NCBI RefSeq assembly: GCF_003150835.1
Contig: NZ_CP029479.1
Span: forward strand, 1,302,001 to 1,366,000
Direction: 5' to 3'
Origin: Phenylobacterium parvum
GTDB lineage: Bacteria; Pseudomonadota; Alphaproteobacteria; Caulobacterales; Caulobacteraceae
DNA length: 64,000 nt
Shown: positions 7,998-17,680 of the stretch, piece by piece
Numbering within the stretch: the first letter of the stretch is position 1
Layout of the letters: every line of letters begins with the position of its first letter
Position numbers and translations under genes: made by a program
Notes under the pieces: generated by a model
What the model saw: the letters and a program-made list of their open reading frames with translations, nothing else
Database searches by the model: none
Told to the model about the DNA's origin: nothing

Positions 7998-9295
7998 GCC
8001 AGAAGGACGCCCACAGGACCTGGCGGATTGGCGTCGCGGGCCTGGGCACCGTTGGCGGCGGCCTGCTGGGCTTCCTCGAGGTGCGACCGCAGTACGCCCC
8101 GGCGGGTGGGCGAGCGGTGGTGACCGGGGTCTCGGCCCGGTCCCGGTCGCGGCCCCGGACGGTCGACATCTCCAACCTTGCCTGGTTCGACGACCCGGTG
8201 GCCCTGGCCCAGTCGCCCGACATCGACATCTTCGTGGAACTCGTGGGCGGATCGGACGGCCCGGCCAAGGCCGCTGTCGAGGCGGCGCTCCAGGCCGGCA
8301 AGGCCGTGGTGACCGCCAATAAGGCCCTGATCGCCGAGCATGGGGCGGAGCTGGCCGCCCTGGCCGAGGCCAAGGGCGTCCCCCTGCTGTTCGAGGCCGC
8401 TGTCATGGGCGGCGTCCCCGCCGTCAAGACAGTGCGGGAAGCCCTGGTGGGTGAGGATATCCGCAGCCTTTCGGGGATCCTGAACGGCACCTGCAACTAC
8501 ATCCTGACCGAGATGGAGAGCGCCGGCTCGGCCTTCGCGGACGTCCTGGCCGAGGCCCAGCGCCTGGGATACGCCGAGGCCGATCCCACCATGGACGTCG
8601 GCGGTTTCGACGCCGCCCACAAGATCACCATTCTGGCCGCACTGGCCTTTGGCGGCGCGCCGAACTACGCCGCCGCAGAGGTCGAGGGCATCGCCGCGGT
8701 AGACCTCCTGGACATCCGCCTGGCCGGAGACCTGGGCTACCGGGTCAAGCTGATCGCCTCGGCCGAGCGGGCCGGGGAGGGCGCTCGGGTCCGGGTGCGG
8801 CCCTTCCTGGTCCGCAAGGACCATCCCATCGCCCAGGCGAACGGAGCGCTGAACGCCCTGTTCATCGAGGGCGAGCGGATCGGGCGCATCTTCCTCCAGG
8901 GACCGGGTGCAGGTGCGGGCCCAACGGCGGCGGCGGTGGCTGCGGACATCGCCGACGTCATGACCGGCGCCGTCCGACCCGTCTTCCAGGGGCCGGCGGC
9001 GGGGCTGTCGCCCTGCGCGCCCTCGGCGGGATCCGCCGCGGCCGGCCGGGCCTATATCCGGGTCATGGTGCGTGACGAGCCGGGCGTCCTGGCCGCCGTC
9101 TCGGAAGAGCTGGCCGAGGCCGGGGTCTCGATCGAGAGCTTCCTCCAGAAGCCCCCCGGAGAGGCGCCGGGCGTGCCCATCGTCATGACCACCCACGCCG
9201 TGGCGGAAGCCGTCCTGGAGGCCGCAGTGGCCCGGATCGGACGCCTTCCGTCAGTGCTGGAGCCGCCGCGGCTTCTTCACATCGCAGGCATCTGA
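7994..9295 (+). CDS. hom: Homoserine dehydrogenase
   Basis: Homoserine dehydrogenase reduces aspartate semialdehyde to homoserine, leading to threonine and methionine. The 433-residue protein has the nucleotide-binding GLGTVGGGLL near residue 16 and the conserved KAVVTANKALI segment near residue 105. The catalytic stretch ADPTMDVGGFDAAHK is near residue 195, and a C-terminal ACT domain (about residues 350-425, starting AYIRVMVRDEPGVLAAVSEE) is the usual threonine feedback site. The ATG at 7994 overlaps the aminotransferase stop and has the right N-terminus. The longer reading from 7715 is only a frame extension. glpX follows after 43 bases. Confidence 0.96.
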   Translation: MSQKDAHRTWRIGVAGLGTVGGGLLGFLEVRPQYAPAGGRAVVTGVSARSRSRPRTVDISNLAWFDDPVALAQSPDIDIFVELVGGSDGPAKAAVEAALQAGKAVVTANKALIAEHGAELAALAEAKGVPLLFEAAVMGGVPAVKTVREALVGEDIRSLSGILNGTCNYILTEMESAGSAFADVLAEAQRLGYAEADPTMDVGGFDAAHKITILAALAFGGAPNYAAAEVEGIAAVDLLDIRLAGDLGYRVKLIASAERAGEGARVRVRPFLVRKDHPIAQANGALNALFIEGERIGRIFLQGPGAGAGPTAAAVAADIADVMTGAVRPVFQGPAAGLSPCAPSAGSAAAGRAYIRVMVRDEPGVLAAVSEELAEAGVSIESFLQKPPGEAPGVPIVMTTHAVAEAVLEAAVARIGRLPSVLEPPRLLHIAGI

Positions 9296-9338
9296 GAATC
9301 GTCGATAATCACGGCCCTATGCGGCCCGGAGACCCCCG

Positions 9339-10289
9339 ATGAGCACTGAGCAGCTGGACAGCGGCCTTGTCCTGGACGCGGTCCGCGTCACCGAGATCGC
9401 CGCGATCGCCGCCTCCACCCTCGTGGGCCGGGGTGACGAGAAGGCCGCCGACCAGGCCGCCGTCGACGCCATGCGTACGGCGCTCAACAACCTGGCCATC
9501 GACGGCGAAATCGTCATTGGCGAGGGGGAGCGGGACGAAGCCCCCATGCTCTACATCGGCGAGAAGGTGGGGCGCGGCGGCGCGGCCATCGACATCGCCC
9601 TGGACCCTCTTGAGGGGACAACCCTGACGGCCAAGGCGATGGCTAACGCCCTGGCGGTAATGGCCTGGGCGCCCAAGGGCACCCTGCTGAACGCCCCCGA
9701 CACCTACATGGACAAGATCGCCTGCGGGCCAGGCTATCCCGCCGGGGTGATCGACCTCGACAAGTCGCCGGCCGACAACGTGCGGGCCCTGGCCGGCGCC
9801 AAGGGGGTGTCGCCCGAGGAGATTACGGTCTGTGTCCTCGACCGGCCCCGCCACGCCGAGATCATCGCCTCGATCCGCTCGGTCGGCGCGCGCGTGAACC
9901 TGATCACCGACGGCGACGTGGCGGGCGTGATGCACACCGCGGATCCGGCCACGGGCATTGACCTCTATGTCGGCCAGGGCGGCGCCCCCGAGGGCGTCCT
10001 GGCCTGCGCCGCGCTCAAGTGCGTCGGCGGTCAGTTCCAGGGGCGTCTGGTCTTCCGCAACGCCGACGAGAAGGAACGGGCGCGGCGCGTGGGGATCACC
10101 GACTTCGACAAGAAGTACGACCTCCACGAAATGGTCCGGGCCGACGCCATCTTCGCCGCCACGGGCGTGACCAAGGGCGCCCTGCTGGACGGCATCCGCC
10201 GCGAGGGCGGCCATGTGGTGACCCACAGCCTTGTGATGAGCTCTTCCACGGGCACCGTCCGCGAAGTGCGGATGCGGCGGCCGGTCTGA
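9339..10289 (+). CDS. glpX: Class II fructose-1,6-bisphosphatase
   Basis: GlpX removes the 1-phosphate of fructose 1,6-bisphosphate in gluconeogenesis; some relatives also act on sedoheptulose 1,7-bisphosphate. The 316-residue product shows GEGERDEAPMLYIGE near residue 61, the lithium-sensitive phosphatase metal motif DPLEGTT near residue 88, and the conserved TDGDVAGVM at about residue 188. GGAPEGVLACAALKCVGG follows near residue 214. The ATG at 9339 fits the family start. recJ begins 5 bases after its stop, so aminotransferase-hom-glpX-recJ probably form one transcription unit, an order I recall from other Caulobacterales. Confidence 0.95.
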   Translation: MSTEQLDSGLVLDAVRVTEIAAIAASTLVGRGDEKAADQAAVDAMRTALNNLAIDGEIVIGEGERDEAPMLYIGEKVGRGGAAIDIALDPLEGTTLTAKAMANALAVMAWAPKGTLLNAPDTYMDKIACGPGYPAGVIDLDKSPADNVRALAGAKGVSPEEITVCVLDRPRHAEIIASIRSVGARVNLITDGDVAGVMHTADPATGIDLYVGQGGAPEGVLACAALKCVGGQFQGRLVFRNADEKERARRVGITDFDKKYDLHEMVRADAIFAATGVTKGALLDGIRREGGHVVTHSLVMSSSTGTVREVRMRRPV

Positions 10290-10294
10290 CCGCC

Positions 10295-12094
10295 ATGACC
10301 GCCGGGGAGGGCCCGTTTCTCGGAGTGGCCCGATCCCTGACCGGGCGCGCCTGGGCCGCCCGCCCGGCCGCAGAGGACCTGGTCCGCCGGCACCAGGCCT
10401 CGCTGGGCCTCAGCGAACCCCTGGCCCGGGCCCTCGCCTCGCGGGGCGTTGGCCCGGACGGCGGCGAGGTTTATCTGAACCCGACCCTCAAGGCCCTCTT
10501 CCCCGATCCCTCTTCCTTCCGTGACATGGACCGTGCGGCGGAGGTCCTGGTGGACGCCCTGGTGCGCGACCGCTCCATGGTGGTCTTCGCAGACTATGAT
10601 GTGGACGGCGCCGCCAGCGCCGCGCAGGTGGTGCGCTGGATGCGCGCCATGGGCCGCGAGGTCCCGGTCTACATCCCTGATCGCGTTACCGAGGGCTACG
10701 GCCCCAGCCCCACCATCTTCCGGTCCCTGAAGGCGAAGGGCGCAGAGCTGGTCGTGACCCTGGACTGCGGCGCAGCGGCGGTGGACGCCCTCGTGGCGGC
10801 CCAGGAGATCGGCCTCGACGTGGTGGTCATCGATCACCACCTCATGCGGCCGGGAGAGGTCCCGCCCGCCCTGGCGCTCGTCAATCCCAACCGGCCCGAC
10901 GACAATTCCGGCCAGGGGATGCTGGCCGCCGCCGGGGTCGCCTTTGTCCTGTTGGCGGCGCTCAACCGGGAGGCGCGCCGGCGCGGGCTCTTCGCCGATC
11001 GGCCCGAGCCCGACCTGCGCCAATGGCTCGACCTGGCCGCCCTGGGCGCGGTCTGCGACGTCACCGCCCTCACGGGTTTCAACCGGGCCCTGACGGCGCA
11101 GGGGCTAAAGGTGATGTCCCGCTGGGCCAACCCGGGCCTCAAGGCCCTGGCCGACATCGGCAAGGTCAGCGGCGCCGCCACGACCTTCCACGCCGGGTTC
11201 GTGCTGGGCCCCCGGATCAATGCCGGCGGCCGTATCGGCCGCTCGGACCTCGGCGCGCGCCTCCTGGCGACGGACGACCCCGCGGAGGCCGCGTCCCTGG
11301 CCGCCCAGCTGGACGAGCTCAACGGCCAGCGCCGGGCGGTGGAGCAGGGGGTCCTCGATGAGGCCGTCGCCATGGTCGAGGGCGATCCAGCATTAGCCGA
11401 GGCCCCCGTCCTGGTGGTGGCCGCCCCCGCCTGGCCGCCGGGTGTGATCGGCATCGTCGCCGGTCGGCTGCGCGAGCGCTATCGGCGGCCCGCCGTCGTG
11501 ATTGGCGTCGATCCGGGCTCGGGCGTCGGCAAGGGCTCCGGCCGCTCCCAACCCGGCGTGAACCTGGGCGCCGCAGTCCAGGCCGCCTTCGACGCCGGGA
11601 TCCTCCTGTCCGGAGGCGGCCACGCCATGGCGGCGGGCCTCTCCATCCGACCTGAGCGCATTGCGGACTTCACCGCCTTCCTGGGGGACCAACTCGGCGA
11701 CGCCCAAGCCCGCGCCGCAGAAGCTGACGCCCTGGAGGTCGACGCCCTGATCACCCCGCGCGGGGCCGACCGGGGGCTGCTGGAGGCGTTTGGTCGCCTC
11801 GCGCCCTTCGGACCCGGCAATCCCGAGCCGGTCTTTGCAGCCGCCTCTGTGAGGATCGAGCGCCCCATCCCCATGCGCGGGGGGCACGTGCGCGTGACTC
11901 TGTCGGACTCCGCGGGCGGACGCCTCAAGGCCGTGGCCTGGAGGTCAGAGGAAACCCCGCTGGGCCAGGCCCTGCTGGCCGGCGGCGTCCTGCATGTAGC
12001 GGGTCGGCTGCGCCCCGACGACTGGCAGGGAAAGGCCTCTGTCGAACTCGAGATCGAGGACGCCGCCGACCCCCGCCGCGCCGACGCCCCGTGA
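10295..12094 (+). CDS. recJ: Single-stranded-DNA-specific exonuclease RecJ
   Basis: RecJ degrades single-stranded DNA 5' to 3' in recombination and mismatch repair. The 599-residue product has the DHH-superfamily motifs FADYDVDG (residues 98-105), LDCG (156-159) and DHH (180-182). A later GPRINAGGRIG segment is near residue 305, and SGGGHAMAAGL near residue 439 marks the DHHA1 domain. A C-terminal OB-like domain follows. The ATG at 10295 lies 5 bases after glpX and matches the family start; the upstream extension overlaps glpX and is rejected. The gene is the last of the cluster; the tRNA-Glu promoter follows. Confidence 0.96.
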   Translation: MTAGEGPFLGVARSLTGRAWAARPAAEDLVRRHQASLGLSEPLARALASRGVGPDGGEVYLNPTLKALFPDPSSFRDMDRAAEVLVDALVRDRSMVVFADYDVDGAASAAQVVRWMRAMGREVPVYIPDRVTEGYGPSPTIFRSLKAKGAELVVTLDCGAAAVDALVAAQEIGLDVVVIDHHLMRPGEVPPALALVNPNRPDDNSGQGMLAAAGVAFVLLAALNREARRRGLFADRPEPDLRQWLDLAALGAVCDVTALTGFNRALTAQGLKVMSRWANPGLKALADIGKVSGAATTFHAGFVLGPRINAGGRIGRSDLGARLLATDDPAEAASLAAQLDELNGQRRAVEQGVLDEAVAMVEGDPALAEAPVLVVAAPAWPPGVIGIVAGRLRERYRRPAVVIGVDPGSGVGKGSGRSQPGVNLGAAVQAAFDAGILLSGGGHAMAAGLSIRPERIADFTAFLGDQLGDAQARAAEADALEVDALITPRGADRGLLEAFGRLAPFGPGNPEPVFAAASVRIERPIPMRGGHVRVTLSDSAGGRLKAVAWRSEETPLGQALLAGGVLHVAGRLRPDDWQGKASVELEIEDAADPRRADAP

Positions 12095-12129
12095 TGCTGC
12101 GGACCAGCGGGAAAACCGGGGCGGGTGTC

Positions 12130-12158
12130 TTGCACGCCTCCGGGAAGGCGGATATAGA
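12130..12158 (+). promoter_or_regulatory. Promoter of tRNA-Glu
   Basis: TTGCAC (12130-12135) and TATAGA (12153-12158) are separated by exactly 17 bases. The expected start is near 12165, about 12 bases before the mature tRNA-Glu. This is a good housekeeping-sigma match placed where one is needed. Confidence 0.65.
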
Positions 12159-12176
12159 CGCCGCTCTCGCGTCCGC

Positions 12177-12251
12177 GGTCCCTTCGTCTATCGGTTAGGA
12201 CGCCAGGTTTTCAACCTGGAGAGAGGGGTTCGACTCCCCTAGGGACTGCCA
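12177..12251 (+). tRNA. tRNA-Glu (anticodon TTC)
   Basis: A 75-base cloverleaf. The acceptor stem GGTCCCT pairs with AGGGACT (terminal G-U). The anticodon stem CCAGG/CCTGG encloses the loop TTTTCAA with anticodon TTC. The T arm AGGGG-TTCGACT-CCCCT is perfect. The CCA end is encoded at 12249-12251. Confidence 0.97.
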
Positions 12252-12510
12252 CGCGAGGTTGAATTTCCCACCGTTTCCTGTGTTCTCGGCGGCAGGCCCC
12301 ACCTCGGGCCTCAATGTCATGCGCGGGCCCGGCGCAATCTCGCCGCAGGCGCCGGATCGGAGCCTGGGCCCGGCTCGGCTCGAGCTGGCTCGTTCCTCCT
12401 TTGCGCGGCGTCAGCACAGCCTGCAGTCCCTTCTTGCTTGATCCCACGAATTGTGGACATCCTTCTGAAAATCGTGCGGGAAAAACCGCTTGACGGGAGG
12501 AAACAAGACC

Positions 12511-15500
12511 ATGTCCAGGCGTGGATACTTTTGTGCGAGTTCTGCCTTAGCGATCACTCTCGGCCTTGGCCTTGCAACGCCAGCTGCATCCCAGAACAAA
12601 AATTCCGCCTCTGGCGTCCAGGTCGAGGAACTGGTGATCACCGGTTCGCTGATCCGGGGCACGCCGGAAGACGCCGCTCTGCCGGTCGACGTCATCACAA
12701 ACGAGGCCCTGCAGGAGCAGGGAAGCCCCTCCCTCGTTGACCTTGTGCGCACCATCCCGTCGGTCTCAGGCGGCAACATCGGCGAGTCCAACCGCTTCCT
12801 CGGGGGCGCTGCGGCCGGTGTCGCGACGATCAACCTCCGGGGCCTTGGCCTGACCCGGACGCTCTCCCTCATGAACGGCGAGCGCCTGTCCACCATCACC
12901 GCCGCCGGCGGCCAGGAATTCGTCAACATCAACGTCGTGCCGACGATTGCGATCGGGCAGGTCGAGGTGCTCCGGGACGGCGCCGCTGCGACCTACGGCT
13001 CCGACGCCGTGGCGGGGGTCGTAAACTTCATCACCCGTAGGGATCTCGACGGCTTCGAGGCGAACGCCAAGTACGCCCTGATTGACGGATCTGACGGCGA
13101 TTATGAAGGGGCGATTGCCTGGGGCGCCAAGCTCGACAACGGCAACGTCCTGCTGGCGGCCTCCTACCGGCACCGCAGCGAGCTCAATGGGGTCGATCTG
13201 CCCTGGACCCTTCCAAATGCGATCTTCCCCGACACGGTGAATGTCAGCGGTATCTCCGGCGCCAGCAATCCCGGCGGCTACAACGCGGTCCTCGGGACCC
13301 CGGTGATCGGACCCAACGGCGGCTTCGTCCAGGACCCAACCCGCCCGGGCGTCCCGCTGGGCGCGACCCTGTCCTCGACCTTCTCGGATGCCGGCTGCAC
13401 GCAGCTGGGGGGCCTGTCCTTCGTCCCGAACGGGCAGTGCTTCTATCCCTTCACCTACCATGACACGCGGGTGGCGAGGGAAGACCACTATCACCTGTTC
13501 GGCGAAGCCAACTTCCAGCTGAATGACTCCCTGCGGTTCCACGGCGAGGTCCTCTGGTCCCGGACGGAGGTCCCGGACGACCGGGTCTCGGCCTCACAGT
13601 CGACCGTCCAGTTCCCGACCCCCATCGAGGCCAGCGGCGCCTCCCCGGGCGGCGGCACCTCTCTCATGCCCGCAGCGCCGGGAGCCATCCAGTCGCGCTA
13701 CTACGTTCCGGCGAGCAATCCTGGCCTCCAGGCGCTGTTCAATCCCTGCCCGACGGCCACCCAGCCCCAGATCACGGCGGCGATCTGCGCCGGGGCCCTC
13801 GCCAACGGGGTCACCATGAACCAGACGCAATGGCGTCCGGCAGCCATGGGCGGCAACCCGATCCATGGCTTCGACGCCGACAGGCAAAGCAACAGGATCA
13901 CGTCCTATCGCGTGGTCGGCGGGCTCGTGGGGGAGCTTGCGAACGGGTGGGAATGGCGCACGTCCCTCAACTACATGCGCGCCGAACAGGTCAACAAGAC
14001 GCCGGACCGCTACGTCAATCGCATCCAGCTCGCCCTGCGCGGACTGGGCGGGCCAGGCTGCAACCCTGCAACCGGAACGCCGGGCGCAGGGGGCTGCCAG
14101 TACCTGAACCCCTTCGCAAACTCGATCCGGACGTCGAGCATCAACGGCGCCAACTACGCGCAAGCCACGGGCCTTCCGCAGGGGCCTGCGATCGATCCCG
14201 GCCTCTGGGCCTGGCTGCAGGACTACGCGGTGAGCACGACCACCCAGCAGCTCGCTACGGCGCAGGTGCAGCTGGCCGGCGACCTCGGCGAGTTCCGGCT
14301 GTGGTCCGGCGACGCGATCAGCTGGGCCGTGGGCGCCCAGTGGCGCTACAATGAGCGGACGATCGAGCTGTCGTCGAACTTCGACGGCGACGCCACGCCC
14401 TGCGTCGACAGCCAGCCCTACGGGGACGGGGTCCCCGGCTGCGCCTCGCCGGGAGGCGGTCCGTTCACCTTCATCGGATCGGGCCGGGAAAGCGACATTG
14501 ACCGGCAGGTCTACTCCTTCTTCGGAGAAGTCCAGGTCCCGGTCTTCGAAACCGTCGTGGCGAGCTTCGCCATCCGGAACGAGCGCTACGGCGGAAATGT
14601 CGGCGACACGACCAACCCGCGGGCGTCCGTCCGCTGGCAGGTCACGCCCTGGATGGCGATCCGGGGTTCCGCAGGCACCACCTTCCGGGCCCCGCCCGTC
14701 GCGGCCCTGGATCCCGGCTTTGGGTTCATCCAGGCCCAGTTCTCCAATCCGGTGACCGGCGCACCCCTCTACCGGCCGGTTCAGACCTTCGGGAACCCCA
14801 ACCTCGAGCCCGAGACCGCCGATACCTACAACATCGGCTTCCTCTTCGAGTCCGGGGGCTTCCAGGGTCAGATCGACTTCTTCAAGTTCGCCTTCAAGAA
14901 CGAGATCACGACGGAAACCGCAGCCCGCATCTACGGCTCCATGTTCCCAAGCTCCAACGCGGCGACCTGGCAGTGCGGGACGGCCGCCCTGTTCGAGCGC
15001 TTCCGGTTCGGGACCGAGACCGTGAACTCCACGCTCTACGGCGGACAGGCTGTTCCGACCTGCCACCCGAACAACTTCCTGTCCGTCAGGAACAACGTGA
15101 TCAACGGGCCGGACACGGAGATCACCGGGATTGACCTCAACGCCTCGTACTCCGGGCTCGATTTCCTGAACGGCAACCTTACGGTCGGCGGGGACGCCAG
15201 CATCCTCAACGACTACAACCGCGGGCCAGGCATCCTCCTGAACACGAACATCGTGTTCGACGCCGCCCTGAACCGGGCGGGCAAGTCAGAGCTCCTTTCG
15301 GCGTTCTACTCCTATCCGCGCCTTCGCGGGAACGTCTACGCCAACTGGGACATCGGCGATCACAATCTGCGCTGGACCACCCGCTACTGGGCGGGAACGG
15401 ACGACGTGAACGCCGTAGTGGCGGGCCAGCGTCTCCATCGGGACGACCGCTGGGTGCATGATTTCACTTACCGGCTCACGCTTCAGGAGAAGTGGGCCGC

Positions 15501-15627
15501 CACCCTGTCGGTGAAGAACGTGTTCGATGACCAGCCGCCCTTCTACAAGAGCCAGTACAACTACGACTACATGACCCAGAATCCCCTGGGGCGTGTGTTC
15601 GAGTTTGGCGTCCAGGCGAAGTTCTGA
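12511..15627 (+). CDS. TonB-dependent outer-membrane receptor
   Basis: A 1,038-residue TonB-dependent receptor that should import an unknown large substrate across the outer membrane. After a signal peptide (about residues 1-28, ending ATPAASQ) comes VEELVITGSLIRG, a TonB-box-like start, then the plug domain (about residues 45-165, with INLRGLGLTRTLSLMNGERL and EVLRDGAAATYGSDAVAGVVNF). A barrel of about 870 residues ends in FEFGVQAKF with the terminal Phe needed for outer-membrane insertion. The ATG at 12511 is preceded by GGGAGGA, and a TTG seven codons upstream is less likely. No sigma/anti-sigma pair or transport gene is adjacent. A weak dyad (CCAC-N5-GTGG near 12444) lies upstream. Confidence 0.93.
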   Translation: MSRRGYFCASSALAITLGLGLATPAASQNKNSASGVQVEELVITGSLIRGTPEDAALPVDVITNEALQEQGSPSLVDLVRTIPSVSGGNIGESNRFLGGAAAGVATINLRGLGLTRTLSLMNGERLSTITAAGGQEFVNINVVPTIAIGQVEVLRDGAAATYGSDAVAGVVNFITRRDLDGFEANAKYALIDGSDGDYEGAIAWGAKLDNGNVLLAASYRHRSELNGVDLPWTLPNAIFPDTVNVSGISGASNPGGYNAVLGTPVIGPNGGFVQDPTRPGVPLGATLSSTFSDAGCTQLGGLSFVPNGQCFYPFTYHDTRVAREDHYHLFGEANFQLNDSLRFHGEVLWSRTEVPDDRVSASQSTVQFPTPIEASGASPGGGTSLMPAAPGAIQSRYYVPASNPGLQALFNPCPTATQPQITAAICAGALANGVTMNQTQWRPAAMGGNPIHGFDADRQSNRITSYRVVGGLVGELANGWEWRTSLNYMRAEQVNKTPDRYVNRIQLALRGLGGPGCNPATGTPGAGGCQYLNPFANSIRTSSINGANYAQATGLPQGPAIDPGLWAWLQDYAVSTTTQQLATAQVQLAGDLGEFRLWSGDAISWAVGAQWRYNERTIELSSNFDGDATPCVDSQPYGDGVPGCASPGGGPFTFIGSGRESDIDRQVYSFFGEVQVPVFETVVASFAIRNERYGGNVGDTTNPRASVRWQVTPWMAIRGSAGTTFRAPPVAALDPGFGFIQAQFSNPVTGAPLYRPVQTFGNPNLEPETADTYNIGFLFESGGFQGQIDFFKFAFKNEITTETAARIYGSMFPSSNAATWQCGTAALFERFRFGTETVNSTLYGGQAVPTCHPNNFLSVRNNVINGPDTEITGIDLNASYSGLDFLNGNLTVGGDASILNDYNRGPGILLNTNIVFDAALNRAGKSELLSAFYSYPRLRGNVYANWDIGDHNLRWTTRYWAGTDDVNAVVAGQRLHRDDRWVHDFTYRLTLQEKWAATLSVKNVFDDQPPFYKSQYNYDYMTQNPLGRVFEFGVQAKF

Positions 15628-15665
15628 TCGCCCGGGCGCTTGTCGGCAGCCAACCGAGCAAGTTG

Positions 15666-15720
15666 CGCCCTGCGATCGACCCATTGAGGGGAGATCGCAG
15701 GGCGGTTCCTCCTCGCTTTG
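15666..15720 (+). terminator. Hairpin after the TonB receptor gene
   Basis: A perfect 12-base inverted repeat (CGCCCTGCGATC at 15666-15677 and its complement at 15693-15704) with a 15-base loop lies 38 bases after the receptor stop. The tail GTTCCTCCTCGCTTTG is only modestly T-rich, so termination is likely but may be partial. Confidence 0.6.
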
Positions 15721-15823
15721 TCCTGGTCGGCATCTTCCGGAACCACGACTTTGTGACCACGGAATCTTTCCATTCCCGGGAAGCGGTAAGTCCAAGCGAA
15801 AATCCGGCATTGACGCAGCGTAA

Positions 15824-16534
<711 letters not shown>

Positions 16535-16561
16535 CTGGCGCCCCGGGCGCTCCGGGGATAA

Positions 16562-16585
16562 GGGCAGGGGATGCGATCCCTGCCC
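16562..16585 (+). promoter_or_regulatory. Stem-loop covering the DUF192 gene start
   Basis: GGGCAGGG (16562-16569) pairs perfectly with CCCTGCCC (16578-16585), leaving the ATG (16571-16573) in the 8-base loop and the purine-rich ribosome-binding bases in the stem. The structure follows the cold-shock gene by 27 bases and is trailed by a T/C-rich stretch. It may be an attenuating terminator of the upstream gene or a translational switch for the downstream one. Function is inferred only. Confidence 0.4.
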
Positions 16586-17077
16586 CTGTGCCTTCTTCTT
16601 GCAGGTCTTTGCCTCGCGGCCACGGTCCAAACTGCCCGGGCCTCGCCCCAGGCGTCTGCGCCCGCCTGTATCGGCAATCCTGAGCTGAAGCCCCTCAAAC
16701 CCCTGGTCGTCCGCACGGCGAAGGGCGAGTTCCGCTTCCTCGTTGAGGTCGCCGATACCGACCGCGAGCGCGAACTGGGGATGATGTGCCGGCGCAGTCT
16801 GGCTCCTGACCGGGGGATGCTGTTCGACTTTGTCCGGGAACGGGGCGACGCCGCCTTCTGGATGCGCAACACCCTGATCCCGCTCGACATCATCTACATC
16901 CGCAAGGACGGCGTGGTCCGGTCGATCATCCGCAACGCCAGGCCCCTCGACGAGACTCCCAGGCCAGCTGGCGGTCCAATCCTCGGCGTCCTCGAGCTGG
17001 CCGGAGGCCGCGCGGCGCAGATCGGGCTCCAGCCTGGGGACCGCGTCGACTTTCCGATCTTCCGGAGCCGCCCATGA
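16571..17077 (+). CDS. DUF192 family exported protein
   Basis: A 168-residue protein with a clear signal peptide (about residues 1-24, ending TARAS) and a DUF192 domain of about 110 residues. The family hallmarks are present: the RERELGMMCRRSL stretch, MLFDFVRERGDAAFWMRNTLIPLDIIYI split over residues 77-104, and the closing LQPGDRV. DUF192 proteins are small beta-barrel proteins of unknown biochemical role that in alphaproteobacteria often sit beside cold-shock genes, as here. The product should be periplasmic. The start codon is inside a stem-loop (16562-16585). The next gene starts at 17074 with an ATGA overlap. Confidence 0.88.
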   Translation: MRSLPLCLLLAGLCLAATVQTARASPQASAPACIGNPELKPLKPLVVRTAKGEFRFLVEVADTDRERELGMMCRRSLAPDRGMLFDFVRERGDAAFWMRNTLIPLDIIYIRKDGVVRSIIRNARPLDETPRPAGGPILGVLELAGGRAAQIGLQPGDRVDFPIFRSRP

Positions 17078-17526
17078 GCCGTGGCGCTGAAGGTGACCTT
17101 TCCGGGGAGGAGAGTATCCTTCCGCCGCCGGGCTTTGTCCTGTCGGCGACCCGCGGGCCGTACTCCACTCACAATGGCCCCTATTTCCACCGGGATCCCC
17201 AGGGCGAGGCGACAGAGCACGCCTTCCTGGCCCTGCGCCGGCACGCCAACGGCCTCGGCCTGGTGCACGGCGGCATGCTGACCTCGTTTATGGACGGCCT
17301 CCTCGCCGCCGCCGTCTGGCGCGCCTCCCGGCGATCGAGCGTGACCATCCACCTGAGCGTCGATTTCCTGCACATGGCCCGGGTCGGCGAGTGGGTGTTT
17401 GGGGAAAGCCGCGTCACCCGACTGACCCGCGACGTGGCCTTCGTGGAGGGAAGGGCCCATGCGGCGGGGACCGACGTGGTGCGGGCCAGCGGGGTCTTCA
17501 AGCTGATGCGCAAGCCGGCGGACTGA
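17074..17526 (+). CDS. PaaI-type hotdog thioesterase
   Basis: A 150-residue hotdog-fold protein of the PaaI/YbgC-like acyl-CoA thioesterase group. The characteristic segment VHGGMLTSFMDGLLAAA (about residues 64-80) carries the Gly-Gly and Asp typical of the PaaI active site. VTIHLSVDFLHMARVGEWV follows as the dimer strand. The likely role is hydrolysis of an unidentified acyl- or aryl-CoA in the cytoplasm. It is coupled to the DUF192 gene by an ATGA overlap at 17074, although the two products should work in different compartments. tRNA-Pro lies 50 bases downstream. Confidence 0.87.
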   Translation: MSRGAEGDLSGEESILPPPGFVLSATRGPYSTHNGPYFHRDPQGEATEHAFLALRRHANGLGLVHGGMLTSFMDGLLAAAVWRASRRSSVTIHLSVDFLHMARVGEWVFGESRVTRLTRDVAFVEGRAHAAGTDVVRASGVFKLMRKPAD

Positions 17527-17555
17527 TTGCGGATTGGCGCGAAGAGGGCTATCGC
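17527..17555 (+). promoter_or_regulatory. Candidate promoter of tRNA-Pro
   Basis: TTGCGG (17527-17532) and TATCGC (17550-17555) are 17 bases apart, with the expected start about 14 bases before the tRNA. The -10 is a weak match, so this rests mainly on spacing and position. Confidence 0.4.
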
Positions 17556-17576
17556 GAACGTGAGCCGGCGCTCTTT

Positions 17577-17653
17577 CGGGGCGTAGCGCAGCCTGGTAGC
17601 GCATCTGCTTTGGGAGCAGAGGGTCGCGTGTTCGAATCACGCCGCCCCGACCA
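17577..17653 (+). tRNA. tRNA-Pro (anticodon TGG)
   Basis: A 77-base cloverleaf. The acceptor stem CGGGGCG pairs with CGCCCCG. The anticodon stem TCTGC/GCAGA encloses TTTGGGA with anticodon TGG. The T arm has GTTCGAATC, and the CCA end is encoded at 17651-17653. Confidence 0.97.
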
Positions 17654-17680
17654 GAGCCGGCATGGAGAACGGGGACAGAC

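Noticed and set aside
12259-12441. Short plus-strand frame ending GPARLELARSSFARRQHS, and a minus-strand one across the tRNA-Glu
   Set aside because: They resemble tRNA shadow peptides; I tried to fold a second tRNA around 12360-12450 and found no cloverleaf. Treated as non-coding.
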